Source of the DNA: Aquitalea pelogenes
GTDB lineage: Bacteria; Pseudomonadota; Gammaproteobacteria; Burkholderiales; Chromobacteriaceae
Length of the DNA: 47,954 bases
Reading direction: 5' to 3'
NCBI RefSeq assembly: GCF_001515305.1
Contig: NZ_LNQV01000033.1
Span: 1 to 47,954 of the forward strand
The stretch's first letter is position 1; each line of letters begins with the position of its first letter. A program made the translations under genes and the position numbers. Below the pieces are notes generated by a model. It saw only the letters and a program-made list of their open reading frames with translations, was not told the DNA's origin and did no database searches. This document shows, one piece after another, positions 1 through 8,382 of this stretch.

Positions 1-20
1 GTTACTGCTTTTTAAACTGT

Positions 21-97
21 TGGCGGAGTGGACGGGACTCGAACCCGCGACCCCCGGCGTGACAGGCCGGTATTCTAACCAACTGAACTACCACTCC
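21..97 (-). tRNA. tRNA-Asp (GUC)
   Basis: On the minus strand this folds as a 77-nt tRNA with encoded CCA. The anticodon loop CTGTCAC between CCGGC and GCCGG arms gives anticodon GTC (Asp). It lies 5 nt downstream of tRNA-Val on the same strand. Its sequence is identical to the tRNA-Asp at 11367-11443, which sits on the opposite strand. Confidence 0.97.
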
Positions 98-102
98 AAC
101 CT

Positions 103-178
103 TGGTGGGCGTTGACGGAGTCGAACCGCCGACATTCTGCTTGTAAGGCAGACGCTCTACCAACTGAGCTAAACGCCC
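103..178 (-). tRNA. tRNA-Val (UAC)
   Basis: This is a 76-nt tRNA on the minus strand with encoded CCA. The anticodon loop CTTACAA between TCTGC and GCAGA gives TAC (Val). It is identical base for base to the tRNA-Val at 11285-11360. Together with tRNA-Asp it forms an inverted copy of the 11.3-kb pair; only the spacer (5 versus 6 nt) and the outer flanks differ. Confidence 0.97.
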
Positions 179-334
179 TGAAATCTTTTCGCTGTCTGCG
201 TTTGCGTCTCAGCGAGGAGGCGAATTAAAGCACAGGCTAAAACTCCGCGCAAGAGGTTGGTTTCACTTTTTTGCGTAATAGCCGGAATAAACGGATCGAC
301 TCCTTATGCAGACTGAATTTTGTCAGACAGGGGC

Positions 335-364
335 GTGACGGATTCTTTTGCTGTCATGTATGAT
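335..364 (+). promoter_or_regulatory. Candidate sigma-70 promoter for accA
   Basis: GTGACG (335-340) and TATGAT (359-364) are separated by 18 bp, about 33 nt before the accA ATG. The -10 matches 5 of 6 consensus bases and the -35 four of 6. Position and spacing support it, but nothing else confirms use. Confidence 0.35.
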
Positions 365-396
365 TGCCCGATTCGCTTAATCGGATGATGTGCATA

Positions 397-1361
397 ATGA
401 AGCCGACCTTTCTCGATTTTGAGCAGCCTATCGCCGAGCTCGAGAACAAGATAGAAGAGCTGCGATTCGTACAGGATGATTCCGTACTGGACATCTCTGA
501 AGAGATCGCACGCCTGCAAAAGAAGAGTCTGGAACTGACCAAGACTCTATATGCCAAACTGTCCCCCTCGCAGATCTCGCAGGTGGCGCGCCACCCGCAG
601 CGCCCGTATACGCTGGATTACCTGCGCAGCATCTTCACTGACTTTGAAGAGCTGATGGTGATCGCGCGTTTGCTGATGATCCGGCAATCGTGGGTGGCCT
701 GGCCCGCTTCAATGGCCAGCCAGTCATGGTGATTGGTCATCAGAAGGGCCGTGATACCAAGGAAAAGATTTACCGTAATTTCGGCATGCCACGCCCAGAA
801 GGGTATCGCAAGGCATTGCGCCTGATGAAGCTGGCCGAAAAATTTGGCATTCCCATCATCACCTTCATTGATACTCCGGGTGCTTACCCTGGTATTGGTG
901 CGGAAGAGCGTGGCCAGTCCGAAGCGATTGGTCGCAACCTCTACGAGATGACGCGCCTGCGTGTCCCCATCATCTGCACTGTTATCGGTGAGGGTGGCTC
1001 CGGTGGTGCGCTGGCCATTGCGGTGGGTGATCAGGTGAATATGCTGCAATATTCAACTTATTCCGTGATTTCGCCCGAAGGCTGTGCTTCCATTCTGTGG
1101 AAAACGGCTGAGCGTGCATCGGAAGCAGCTGAAGCGCTGGGCATTACTGCCAACCGTCTCAAAACACTGGGACTGATTGATCGCGTCATCAATGAGCCAG
1201 TGGGTGGCGCTCATCGTGATCATGCGCAAATGATGAATGCCATGAAGCGCGTCATTCAGGAGCAGCTGAAAGACTTTGCCAATCGGCCGATTGATGCCCT
1301 GCTCAAAGAGCGCTTTGATCGTTTGATGAGTTATGGACGCTTCAAGGAAGATGCAGCCTGA
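397..1361 (+). pseudogene. accA: Acetyl-CoA carboxylase carboxyltransferase subunit alpha, frameshifted by one base
   Basis: AccA forms the AccA2D2 carboxyltransferase, which moves the carboxyl group from biotin on AccB to acetyl-CoA, the first step of fatty-acid synthesis. Residues 1-86 ([18 protein letters not shown] onward) are read in one frame up to FTDFEEL. The remainder ([20 protein letters not shown] to the end FKEDAA) is in another frame. Around 652-656 the sequence reads GCTGATGG where the family needs GCTGCATGG (Leu-His-Gly), so one base is missing. Restoring it gives 321 residues, the normal length, with the GEGGSGGA and [10 protein letters not shown] segments intact. The start is ATG 397; the in-frame TTG 364 upstream is unlikely. 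The end overlaps tilS by 11 bp. The gene is essential in most bacteria, so I suspect a sequence error more than a true pseudogene. Confidence 0.93.
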
Positions 1362-2676
1362 TCTGCTTGAGCATGTATTAGCCAACTGGCCGGACGAATT
1401 GTCCGGCCTTTGTGCTTTTGAGCTTGGCCTCAGTGGTGGGCTGGACTCCATGGTGTTGCTCTCCCTGCTTGCGCGTGCCCGGGCACGCCGTCCAGGCTTG
1501 CAGGTGTCTGCGGTGCATGTTCATCACGGCCTCAACCCGGCTGCAGAAGCCTGGGTGCAACACTGTCAGCAGGTTTGCGCCCGGTGGAACATTCCACTGC
1601 GCGTTGTTCGTGTGCTGGTTGATCGCAACGCTCCGCAAGGCATTGAAGCCTGTGCTAGACAATTGCGCTATGAGGCCTATCAGCAAACAAAGGCCGATGT
1701 GGTGGTGCTGGCGCAGCATCTGGATGACCAGGCGGAAACCGTGCTGCTCCAGTTGTTACGTGGCGGTGGGGTAAGAGCTTTGGCTGGCATGCCGGTATTG
1801 CGGCAACTGGCCGACAAGCCGCTGTGGCGTCCTCTATTGCAATTCACCCGCCAGCAACTGGAGCAATACGCCGGTGAGCACGCGCTGGCCTGGGTGGAGG
1901 ATGATAGCAACGACGATTTGAGATATCGCCGCAATATGCTTCGTCATCGCATCATGCCCTTGCTGCAGCAGCATGTTCCCGCTTATCGGCACCAAATCGC
2001 TCGTTCCGCCTGGCATATGGCGCAGGCTACCCAATTGCTGGATGAGGTGGTGGCTGGCGATTTGTCTGCCTGCCTGACGGCAGATGGCCTGGCAGTGGCA
2101 CCACTACTGGCATTGTCCGAGGTTCGGCAGGGCTTTGTCGTGCTGGCCTGGTTGCAGGAGAGGGGTTTGCAAGGGGTTGCCCCGAATCGATTGCAAGAGT
2201 TCCTGCGGCAATTGCGCCACGCAGGTGTTGAAGCGCATCCTTCTTTGCAATTGGATGGAAGGGTTTTGTTGCGCTATCGGCAGTCTCTCTATTTGGTGAC
2301 CCAACTCAAATATGTGCCAGATAGTCCGATCAGGCTGGATGCAGCCTCGCTGGAAAATACCGTTTGCTCACCTGACTGGGCTGGGGGCTTGCGGTGGAAG
2401 GGTGGCGGGGGCTTGTCAATGGATGTCATTGCCGAAGGTTTGGTACTGCAACCCCGTCTGGGTGGCGAGTTGCTGATGCAGCCATATGGCCGCAAGGAAG
2501 TGCGCAAGCTGTTGCAGGAGGCGGGAATGCCCCCGGTTTTGCGCAAGCAATGGCCGCTACTTTATTCTGCTGAAGGCAAGCTGCTGGCAGTACCTGGCGT
2601 CGCGGTAGCAAGTGATTGTTTTGATCCCGGCGGCTTTTGGCCCGAATGGGTGCCAGAAATGAAAAAAGCGCCTTGA
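1351..2676 (+). CDS. tilS: tRNA(Ile)-lysidine synthase TilS
   Basis: TilS uses ATP to attach lysine to C34 of tRNA-Ile2 (CAU), changing its decoding from AUG to AUA. The PP-loop SGGLDS is at residues 28-33 (counting from ATG 1351), followed by [12 protein letters not shown] and [21 protein letters not shown], typical of the N-terminal ATPase domain. The C-terminal substrate-binding region includes [15 protein letters not shown]. The 441-residue length is normal. ATG 1351 is preceded by AAGGAAG and overlaps the accA end; an in-frame ATG at 1333 is possible. The accA-tilS order is common in Neisseriales-type genomes and the two are probably co-transcribed. Confidence 0.95.
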   Translation: MQPDLLEHVLANWPDELSGLCAFELGLSGGLDSMVLLSLLARARARRPGLQVSAVHVHHGLNPAAEAWVQHCQQVCARWNIPLRVVRVLVDRNAPQGIEACARQLRYEAYQQTKADVVVLAQHLDDQAETVLLQLLRGGGVRALAGMPVLRQLADKPLWRPLLQFTRQQLEQYAGEHALAWVEDDSNDDLRYRRNMLRHRIMPLLQQHVPAYRHQIARSAWHMAQATQLLDEVVAGDLSACLTADGLAVAPLLALSEVRQGFVVLAWLQERGLQGVAPNRLQEFLRQLRHAGVEAHPSLQLDGRVLLRYRQSLYLVTQLKYVPDSPIRLDAASLENTVCSPDWAGGLRWKGGGGLSMDVIAEGLVLQPRLGGELLMQPYGRKEVRKLLQEAGMPPVLRKQWPLLYSAEGKLLAVPGVAVASDCFDPGGFWPEWVPEMKKAP

Positions 2677-2690
2677 ACAAGGCGCTTTTT
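2662..2690. terminator. Bidirectional terminator between tilS and yccA
   Basis: AGCGCCTT and AAGGCGCT form a hairpin flanked by A6 on the left and T5 on the right, so it can work on both strands. It overlaps the tilS stop codon and serves the convergent yccA-like gene. Confidence 0.8.
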
Positions 2691-2706
2691 CTTATGCAGC
2701 TTATGA

Positions 2707-3395
2707 TTAATCCCGGTCGCCGCTGAAAGCCAGCAACAATTGCAGCAGGCTGGTAAAGAGATTGTAAATGCTGATGTAAATGGACAGGGCGGCCGAGACA
2801 TAGCTGGACTCACCGCCATCCACCACCACCTTGACTTGCCACAGGATCATCAGCGAGCTGAACAAGGCAAAGGCTGCAGCAATGGCCAGTTGTACGCCGG
2901 GCATTTGCAGGAAGAGGTTGGCAACAACAGCCACCATCAGCACGATGCTCCTACGGTCAGGAAATTGCCCAGTGCGGACAAATCACGTTTGGTCGTGCTG
3001 GCAATGCCTGCCATCACGATGAAAACCAGAGCAGTTGCCGCACCGGCTGTCATGATGAGCTGGCCGCCATTGCTGAAGCGCAGGGCAAATTGCAGCAAAG
3101 GCCCCAGCAGCAGGCCCATCATGAAGGTAAAGCCCAGCATCAGGAACACGCCCAGCGAATTATTGCGGTTTTTTTCGATGGCAAAAACCAGGCCATAGAA
3201 TACTGCCATGATGGCCAGCATGCCCATGATGGGGCTGGCAGCCATGAAGGCAAAGTTCAGGTGGGTGCCAATCAGTGCACCCATGACTGTGGGGATCATC
3301 GAAAGACCAAGCAAGCCATAGGTGTTGCGCAGAATCTTGTTTCGCGACAGGTCGGCGGTGCTGGTTTGGTAGGTATTGTGCAGATCTGGTTGCAT
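2707..3395 (-). pseudogene. Bax inhibitor-1/YccA-family membrane protein, frameshifted by one base
   Basis: The product is an inner-membrane protein with about seven hydrophobic helices (UPF0005/BI-1 family). The relative YccA of E. coli modulates FtsH proteolysis; the role here is inferred from family only. The first 150 residues run from MQPDLHNTYQTSTADLSRNK to SALGNFLTVGA. The last 77 (LMVAVVANLFLQMPGV to the C-terminal FSGDRD) are in another frame. On the coding strand the junction near 2944-2949 reads GGAGCATCGTG, one base short of Gly-Ala-Ile-Val. Restoring it gives a normal 229-residue protein with its conserved acidic C-terminus. A sequence error is as likely as real decay. It converges on tilS. 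Confidence 0.88.
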
Positions 3396-3495
3396 GCTGC
3401 GCTCCCTTTGTGTGTTTATACTGCGTCAGTGTGTGCTCAAGGCGATGTGCCTGCATTCTGACACGAAACCGTGTGTTTGGTTCATTCTGGATGGC

Positions 3496-3524
3496 TTGAA
3501 AGATAGGCTGTCCTGCGGTATAGT
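3496..3524 (+). promoter_or_regulatory. Sigma-70 promoter of tRNA-Leu
   Basis: TTGAAA (3496-3501) and TATAGT (3519-3524) are separated by 17 bp, each matching 5 of 6 consensus bases. A C/G-rich stretch follows, as expected for a stringently controlled stable-RNA promoter. The predicted start lies about 36 nt before the tRNA. Confidence 0.7.
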
Positions 3525-3566
3525 TCGGCCTCCTTTCGGGTGGCAATATCCTTGTTACCCAATTGT

Positions 3567-3651
3567 GCGAGCGTGGCGGAATTGGTAGACGCACTGGATT
3601 TAGGTTCCAGCGCCGCAAGGCGTGAGAGTTCGAGTCTCTCCGCTCGCACCA
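3567..3651 (+). tRNA. tRNA-Leu (UAG)
   Basis: An 85-nt class II tRNA with acceptor GCGAGCG/CGCTCGC, discriminator A and encoded CCA. The anticodon loop TTTAGGT between CTGGA and TCCAG gives TAG (Leu). A long variable arm (CGCCGCAAGGCG) is typical of tRNA-Leu. Confidence 0.97.
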
Positions 3652-3981
3652 CCAGATAGATGAACAGTTTTATATTATTTTCTGTTTTCTCTATATATTT
3701 CCATCTGCTTCAAATTCAAGCTGCGACTTTCCCATTGTATGCATTTGCGCATCTTCATCAATTGAAGGAGGTTGATCCATCTGTCATGGATCCCATTGTG
3801 CAGAGGTCTCGCTGGATGGGGCCGTTGGATGTTTTCCCGGCTTGGACTCTTGATGGATGAGATCTTCTCTGGAAGACATGGCTGCGTGTGTATCAGCAAG
3901 CCGTGCTAAGATCGCTGGTTTGTTCCCCTTTCCTTACACCTGACTGAATATTAGGTAAACCATAAGGGCTCTGACTTGATT
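3652..3981. other. Intergenic stretch with no supported gene
   Basis: This 330-bp gap follows tRNA-Leu. A 66-codon open frame (3660-3860) has no recognisable family, no convincing ribosome-binding site and no homologue I know. AAGGG at 3964-3968 is probably the ribosome-binding site of the next gene. No clear terminator follows the tRNA. Confidence 0.5.
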
Positions 3982-4389
3982 ATGAATCATTCCATTATTG
4001 GGCGTGCCCTGCTGTTGGGTGCGTTGTTGCTGTCTGGTGTCGCGCATGCCGAAACGGAAGATATTCCTTTGCCGGGTGATGTGCAAAATGCACCAGTCAA
4101 GACGATAAAGTCATCGACTCGTCATGAGCGTGCGGGAGGGGTGGCAAAGCGCGCTGGTGCAGAGCGTCGGTCGGCAAAGCACGTCAAACGAAATGGCCAT
4201 GCTCATGCCAAGCGAAAAGCCGTGAAGCTGCACAGGGGTGGCGGGGTCGTCAAAGTGCATAAGGCCAAAGTTTTGACTAAGCACACTCCAGCCCATTCAT
4301 CGCATGCCAAGAAATACAAATCGCATAAACCAAGCAAAAACAATAGTATAAAAAAGAGCACAAAAAAGAAGAGTAAGAAAATGCACTGA
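3982..4389 (+). CDS. Exported His/Lys-rich basic protein, family unknown
   Basis: I do not recognise this gene. From ATG 3982 it encodes 135 residues. An N-terminal signal peptide (MNHSIIGRALLLGALLLSG, cleavage likely after AHA) is followed by a short acidic segment (ETEDIPLPGD). The rest is a low-complexity, strongly basic tail rich in Lys, His, Arg, Ala and Ser, ending in Lys-rich repeats (KKSTKKKSKKMH). There are no cysteines. An in-frame TTG at 3976 is better spaced from AAGGG (7 nt versus 13), so the start could be two codons earlier. It lies between tRNA-Leu and tRNA-Thr, and its end abuts the tRNA-Thr promoter. The sequence suggests a periplasmic or surface polycation that binds metal, nucleic acid or envelope anions; that is inference. 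Confidence 0.7.
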   Translation: MNHSIIGRALLLGALLLSGVAHAETEDIPLPGDVQNAPVKTIKSSTRHERAGGVAKRAGAERRSAKHVKRNGHAHAKRKAVKLHRGGGVVKVHKAKVLTKHTPAHSSHAKKYKSHKPSKNNSIKKSTKKKSKKMH

Positions 4390-4394
4390 GCCTC

Positions 4395-4423
4395 TTGCCA
4401 ATTAGAAGGCAGGACGCTATATT
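4395..4423 (+). promoter_or_regulatory. Sigma-70 promoter of tRNA-Thr
   Basis: TTGCCA (4395-4400) and TATATT (4418-4423) are 17 bp apart, each matching 5 of 6 consensus bases. The predicted start falls only a few bases before the mature tRNA 5' end. Confidence 0.72.
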
Positions 4424-4433
4424 GCAGCCCTTC

Positions 4434-4509
4434 GCCGGTGTAGCTCAGTTGGTAGAGCACCTGACTTGTAATCAGGGGGTCGCGAGTTCGATTCCTGCCG
4501 CCGGCACCA
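4434..4509 (+). tRNA. tRNA-Thr (UGU)
   Basis: A 76-nt tRNA with acceptor GCCGGTG pairing with CGCCGGC, discriminator A and encoded CCA. The anticodon loop CTTGTAA between CCTGA and TCAGG gives TGT (Thr). Confidence 0.97.
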
Positions 4510-4977
4510 AATACTACGGCTTGTAGAGATACAAGGCCCGTTTTGCGTTTGTTGTTCTATGAATTGCATTTCAAGTGCGAGATTGCCACTGCGGATGTGC
4601 GTCATCTGCCGCTGCAGTCCATGCAATACGCCAGGATGAATTTGCCCGCATATCACGTGATGGTATGTTCCTGTGAACTGAGTCTTGGTAAGGTGCTCGC
4701 CGATTTCTCCCTTTTCATCTTGCCGAGTTTGACATGCTTGCCAGTGGCAGTGATTCGGCTGCATACAAAACAGGGCACATGCTATACTGCGCGTCTTCGC
4801 AATGTGGTGCTGTCCTGCCAAGGCTGTTGTGCTGGCGGTGGATGAACTGCACTTGTAGCTGGGGCTTGAGGCCCCATATAGAGCCGAAGCCCTGGAGGGT
4901 TTCACCTGTTTTCCAAGATACGAATTGTTCGTGCAAGAGCCGAACTCGTATTCAGCTGACTAGTTTAAGGATTGAAC
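4510..4977 (+). promoter_or_regulatory. Leader and candidate promoter of the tig-clpPX genes
   Basis: This 468-bp gap holds no gene I can support; an open frame at 4543-4845 has no family signature. An extended -10 element TGCTATACT lies at 4780-4788, with a weak -35 (TGCATA, 4760-4765) 17 bp upstream. Transcription from it would give a leader of about 180 nt. That leader contains a small hairpin (GGGGC/GCCCC, about 4861-4875) just before the trigger-factor gene. Confidence 0.45.
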
Positions 4978-6285
4978 ATGCAAGTACAACTGGAAACGTT
5001 GAGCAATCTTGAGCGTCGCATGAACATCGCTCTGCCGATGGCTGCCATTGATGCCCAAGTGACCGAGCGCCTGAAGCGCGTGGCTCGCACTGCCAAGATT
5101 CAAGGTTTCCGCCCGGGCAAGGCTCCGCTGAAGATTGTTGAAGCCAACTACGGTGCCCAGGTGCGTGAAGAGGTGTTGGGCGAGCAGGTTCAGCAAGGTT
5201 TTTACAGTGCTGTCAGCGAGCAGAAATTGCGTGTTGCTGGCTACCCGCGCTTCGAGCCGGTTGCCGCTGAAGGTGATGCTGAAAACTTCAAGTTTGCCGC
5301 TACTTTTGAAGTGTATCCGGAAGTGAAGGTTGGCGAGCTGGCCGACAAGGAAATCAAGAAGCCTTCCACCCCGGTTACCGATGTTGAAATCGAAAAAACC
5401 ATCGACATCCTGCGCAAGCAACGTACCCGCTACAACCGCGTTGAGCGTGCCGCTGCTGAAGGTGATCGCGTGATCATCGACTTCAAGGGCAGCATCGATG
5501 GCGTGCTGTTTGAAGGTGGTTCTTCCGAAAACTTCCCCTTTGTAATCGGTCAGGGTCAGATGCTGGCTGACTTCGAGGCTGGTGTGACCGGCCTGAAGGA
5601 AGGCGAAGTCAAGAATGTGGAAGTGTCCTTCCCGGCTGACTATCATGGCAAGGATGTAGCAGGCAAGACTGCTGTATTCGAAATCACCGTGAAGAACGTT
5701 GCTGAAGCAACCCTGCCGGAAGTGAATGAAGAGTTCGCCAAGCTGCTGGGCATCGCTGATGGCGACGTAGAAAAGATGCGCGCTGAAATTCGCAAGAATG
5801 TTGAGCGCGAAGTGAAGCGTCGCCTGCAAGCTCGCACCAAAGAAGCCGTGATGCAAGCGCTGCTGGATGCGACCGAAATCACGTTGCCGAAGGCTCTGGT
5901 TCAACTGGAAATCGGTCGTCTGATTGAACAGGCGCAACGCGACATGCAGCAGCGCGGCATGAACGTAAAAGACATGCCTTTCCCGCCGGAACTGTTTGCC
6001 CAGCAAGCAGAGCGCCGCGTGGCACTGGGTCTGATCCTGGCTGAAGTGGTGGAAGCGAACAAGCTGGAAGCCAAGCCGGAACAAGTCAAAACCATGATCG
6101 AAGAGTTTGCTGACAGCTACGAGCATCCGGAAGAAGTGCTGACCTGGTATTACGCCAGCGCAGATCGTCTGGAAGGCCCGACCTCCATGGTGCTGGAAGA
6201 CAATGTTGTGGAATTTGTCCTGTCCAAGGCCAAGGTTGAAGTGGAAGAGCTGTCCTTTGATGCCCTGATGGGTAACAACGCCTGA
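4978..6285 (+). CDS. tig: Trigger factor, ribosome-bound chaperone and prolyl isomerase
   Basis: Trigger factor docks at the ribosomal exit tunnel through L23 and shields nascent chains. The 435-residue protein has the N-terminal ribosome-binding signature GFRPGKAP (about residues 43-50). An FKBP-type isomerase domain follows in the middle (GDRVIIDFKGSIDG, FEAGVTGLKEGE), then the C-terminal chaperone arms. ATG 4978 is preceded by AAGG at 7-nt spacing; the in-frame TTG 4972 is rejected. It lies 24 bp before clpP, and the tig-clpP-clpX-lon order is widely conserved in proteobacteria, linking folding with degradation. Confidence 0.97.
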   Translation: MQVQLETLSNLERRMNIALPMAAIDAQVTERLKRVARTAKIQGFRPGKAPLKIVEANYGAQVREEVLGEQVQQGFYSAVSEQKLRVAGYPRFEPVAAEGDAENFKFAATFEVYPEVKVGELADKEIKKPSTPVTDVEIEKTIDILRKQRTRYNRVERAAAEGDRVIIDFKGSIDGVLFEGGSSENFPFVIGQGQMLADFEAGVTGLKEGEVKNVEVSFPADYHGKDVAGKTAVFEITVKNVAEATLPEVNEEFAKLLGIADGDVEKMRAEIRKNVEREVKRRLQARTKEAVMQALLDATEITLPKALVQLEIGRLIEQAQRDMQQRGMNVKDMPFPPELFAQQAERRVALGLILAEVVEANKLEAKPEQVKTMIEEFADSYEHPEEVLTWYYASADRLEGPTSMVLEDNVVEFVLSKAKVEVEELSFDALMGNNA

Positions 6286-6309
6286 TAACGATACAAACGG
6301 AGTTGGTCG

Positions 6310-6942
6310 ATGAAATCGATGATTGAACCGCAAGGGCTGGGCCTGGTGCCCATGGTGGTGGAGCAGAGTGGCCGTGGCGAGCGCGCCTACGACATCTACT
6401 CGCGCCTGCTCAAGGAACGTATCGTGTTCCTGGTGGGGCCCGTCACTGACGAATCGGCCAACCTGGTTGTAGCGCAGATGTTGTTCCTTGAGTCGGAAAA
6501 TCCGGACAAGGACATCTATTTCTACATCAACTCACCGGGTGGTTCGATTACCGCCGGCATGTCCATTTACGACACGATGAATTTCATCAAGCCGGACATC
6601 TCCACCCTGTGCATTGGCCAGGCTGCCAGTATGGGTGCCTTCCTGCTTTCGGCAGGGACGCAAGGCAAGCGCTTTGCGCTGACCAACAGTCGTGTGATGA
6701 TCCACCAGCCCTTGCTGTATGGCGGTGGTCTGAGCGGCCAGGTGACCGATATTGAAATCCATGCCCGTGAGCTGGTGAAGGTGAAGGCCAAGATGAATGA
6801 GTTGCTGGCCAAGCATTCCGGCCAGACCATGGAGCGTTTGCAGGCCGACACCGAGCGTGACAATTTCATGTCCGCCGACGAAGCTCGTGAATATGGCCTG
6901 ATTGATAAAGTGCTGACCTCCCGCAAGGATGTCACGGCGTAA
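6310..6942 (+). CDS. clpP: ATP-dependent Clp protease proteolytic subunit ClpP
   Basis: ClpP is the tetradecameric serine peptidase that degrades proteins unfolded by ClpX or ClpA. In this 210-residue protein the triad is Ser107 (AASMGAF), His132 (MIHQP) and Asp184 (TERDNF). The [10 protein letters not shown] oxyanion loop and the axial/handle regions are intact. The N-terminal residues before the mature core are a probable self-cleaved propeptide. It sits 24 bp after tig and 16 bp before clpX, so it is likely co-transcribed with both. Confidence 0.98.
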   Translation: MKSMIEPQGLGLVPMVVEQSGRGERAYDIYSRLLKERIVFLVGPVTDESANLVVAQMLFLESENPDKDIYFYINSPGGSITAGMSIYDTMNFIKPDISTLCIGQAASMGAFLLSAGTQGKRFALTNSRVMIHQPLLYGGGLSGQVTDIEIHARELVKVKAKMNELLAKHSGQTMERLQADTERDNFMSADEAREYGLIDKVLTSRKDVTA

Positions 6943-6958
6943 GCAGTGGAACTAGCTA

Positions 6959-8239
6959 ATGGCTGATAAAAGCAGCAACGAAAAACTTCTGTATTGCTCT
7001 TTCTGCGGCAAGAGCCAGCATGAAGTCCAGCGTCTGATCGCCGGTCCTCAGGTGTTTATCTGCAATGAGTGTGTTGAGCTTTGCAATGACATCATTCGCG
7101 AGGAGCTGGAAAAGGTAGTGGGTGAGATTGGTGAGGCAGGAACTGCCTCAACGGCTTTGCCCACGCCACAGGAAATCCGCGCCGATCTGGATCAGTACAT
7201 CATTGGTCAGGATTTCGCCAAGAAAACGCTTTCTGTTGCCGTGTACAACCATTACAAGCGTCTGTACACCCCGGCAAGCGACAAGGATGAAGTCGAGCTG
7301 GCTAAGAGCAACATCCTGCTGGTAGGGCCTACCGGCTCAGGCAAGACTTTGCTGGCGCAGTCGCTGGCACGTTTGCTGGATGTACCGTTCGTTATTGCGG
7401 ATGCCACCACGCTGACCGAGGCCGGCTATGTGGGTGAGGATGTCGAACACATCATCCAGAAGCTGCTGCAAAAGTGCGATTACGATGTGGAAAAGGCCCA
7501 GCGCGGCATTGTTTACATCGATGAAATCGACAAGATTTCGCGCAAATCGGAAAACCCGTCCATTACCCGCGATGTTTCGGGTGAGGGGGTGCAGCAAGCC
7601 TTGCTGAAGCTGATCGAAGGGACGGTTGCTTCTATTCCGCCGCAAGGTGGACGCAAGCATCCGAACCAGGAATTCATTCAGGTGGATACCACCAATATCC
7701 TGTTCATCTGCGGTGGTGCATTTGATGGTCTGGAAAAGATCATCCGTCGCCGCTCGGAAAAGGGCGGGATCGGTTTTGGTGCTGAAGTCAGCTCCAAGGA
7801 TGACAGCAAGTCCACCTCTGCCTTGTTCAAGGAGGCTGAGCCGGAAGACCTCATCCGTTTTGGTCTGATTCCCGAGCTGATTGGCCGTCTGCCGGTGGTT
7901 GCTACGCTGGAAGAGCTGGACGAAGAGGCCATGGTCACCATTCTGACGCAGCCCAAGAATGCATTGATTAAGCAGTATCAGCGCTTGTTCCGCATGGAAA
8001 ACGTCGAGCTGGAAGTGCGTCCGTCTGCATTGCGTGTCATTGCCAAGCAGGCGCTAATTCGCAAGACGGGTGCGCGTGGTTTGCGTTCCATCATCGAGCG
8101 TGTATTGCTGGACACCATGTATGAGCTGCCTTCCATGGAAAACGTGGAAAAAGTCGTGGTAGATGAAAAGGTTATCGAAAAAGGTGAAAAGCCTTTGTTT
8201 ATCTATCGTGACAAGGATGAGCAGGCGCAGTCTGCCTGA
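6959..8239 (+). CDS. clpX: ATP-dependent Clp protease ATP-binding subunit ClpX
   Basis: ClpX is the hexameric AAA+ unfoldase that selects tagged substrates (for example ssrA-tagged ones) and feeds them to ClpP. The 426 residues begin with a four-cysteine zinc-binding domain (CSFCGKS and CNECVELC). Walker A GPTGSGKT is at residues 123-130, followed by Walker B YIDEIDKI, the pore-loop GYVGEDVE segment and sensor region [11 protein letters not shown]. An IGF-type ClpP-contact loop is present (GGIGFGAEV). The length is normal. Confidence 0.98.
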   Translation: MADKSSNEKLLYCSFCGKSQHEVQRLIAGPQVFICNECVELCNDIIREELEKVVGEIGEAGTASTALPTPQEIRADLDQYIIGQDFAKKTLSVAVYNHYKRLYTPASDKDEVELAKSNILLVGPTGSGKTLLAQSLARLLDVPFVIADATTLTEAGYVGEDVEHIIQKLLQKCDYDVEKAQRGIVYIDEIDKISRKSENPSITRDVSGEGVQQALLKLIEGTVASIPPQGGRKHPNQEFIQVDTTNILFICGGAFDGLEKIIRRRSEKGGIGFGAEVSSKDDSKSTSALFKEAEPEDLIRFGLIPELIGRLPVVATLEELDEEAMVTILTQPKNALIKQYQRLFRMENVELEVRPSALRVIAKQALIRKTGARGLRSIIERVLLDTMYELPSMENVEKVVVDEKVIEKGEKPLFIYRDKDEQAQSA

Positions 8240-8261
8240 GTCTGTTCAGTCGCAGATAAAG

Positions 8262-8287
8262 CCGCCCTTAATGGGCGGTTTTCTTTT
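8262..8287 (+). terminator. Terminator after clpX
   Basis: CCGCCC-TTAAT-GGGCGG forms a six-pair GC stem followed by TTTTCTTTT. It closes the tig-clpP-clpX unit and separates it from lon. Confidence 0.85.
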
Positions 8288-8319
8288 GTAATGTCGCCAA
8301 ACTGATTTAGTATGGGGTG

Positions 8320-8344
8320 TTGATTTTCAGCATGACCGCCCCAT
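8320..8344 (+). promoter_or_regulatory. Sigma-32-like heat-shock promoter of lon
   Basis: TTGATT (8320-8325) is separated by 13 bp from CCCCAT (8339-8344), which is followed by CT. This fits the RpoH consensus CTTGAA-N13-15-CCCCATnT well. It lies 38 bp before the lon ATG and just after the clpX terminator, so lon would have its own heat-shock promoter. Confidence 0.65.
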
Positions 8345-8382
8345 CTTTCATGCAATGTTTCACGTACGCAAGGTTAGGTGAT

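Noticed and set aside
21-178. tRNA genes as a phage or island attachment site
   Set aside because: The repeats are whole tRNAs in inverted orientation and the block between them is core genes without an integrase, so it is not an att-flanked element.
3660-3860. 66-codon open frame after tRNA-Leu
   Set aside because: No ribosome-binding site, family signature or conserved composition. It is possible but unsupported.
4543-4845. 100-codon open frame between tRNA-Thr and tig
   Set aside because: It overlaps the likely tig promoter, has a Cys-rich random-looking sequence and no good start signal.
4960-6333. 457-codon open frame antisense to tig
   Set aside because: It mirrors tig codon by codon in an antisense frame. 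Such frames stay open because of tig codon bias; it has no family features or ribosome-binding site.
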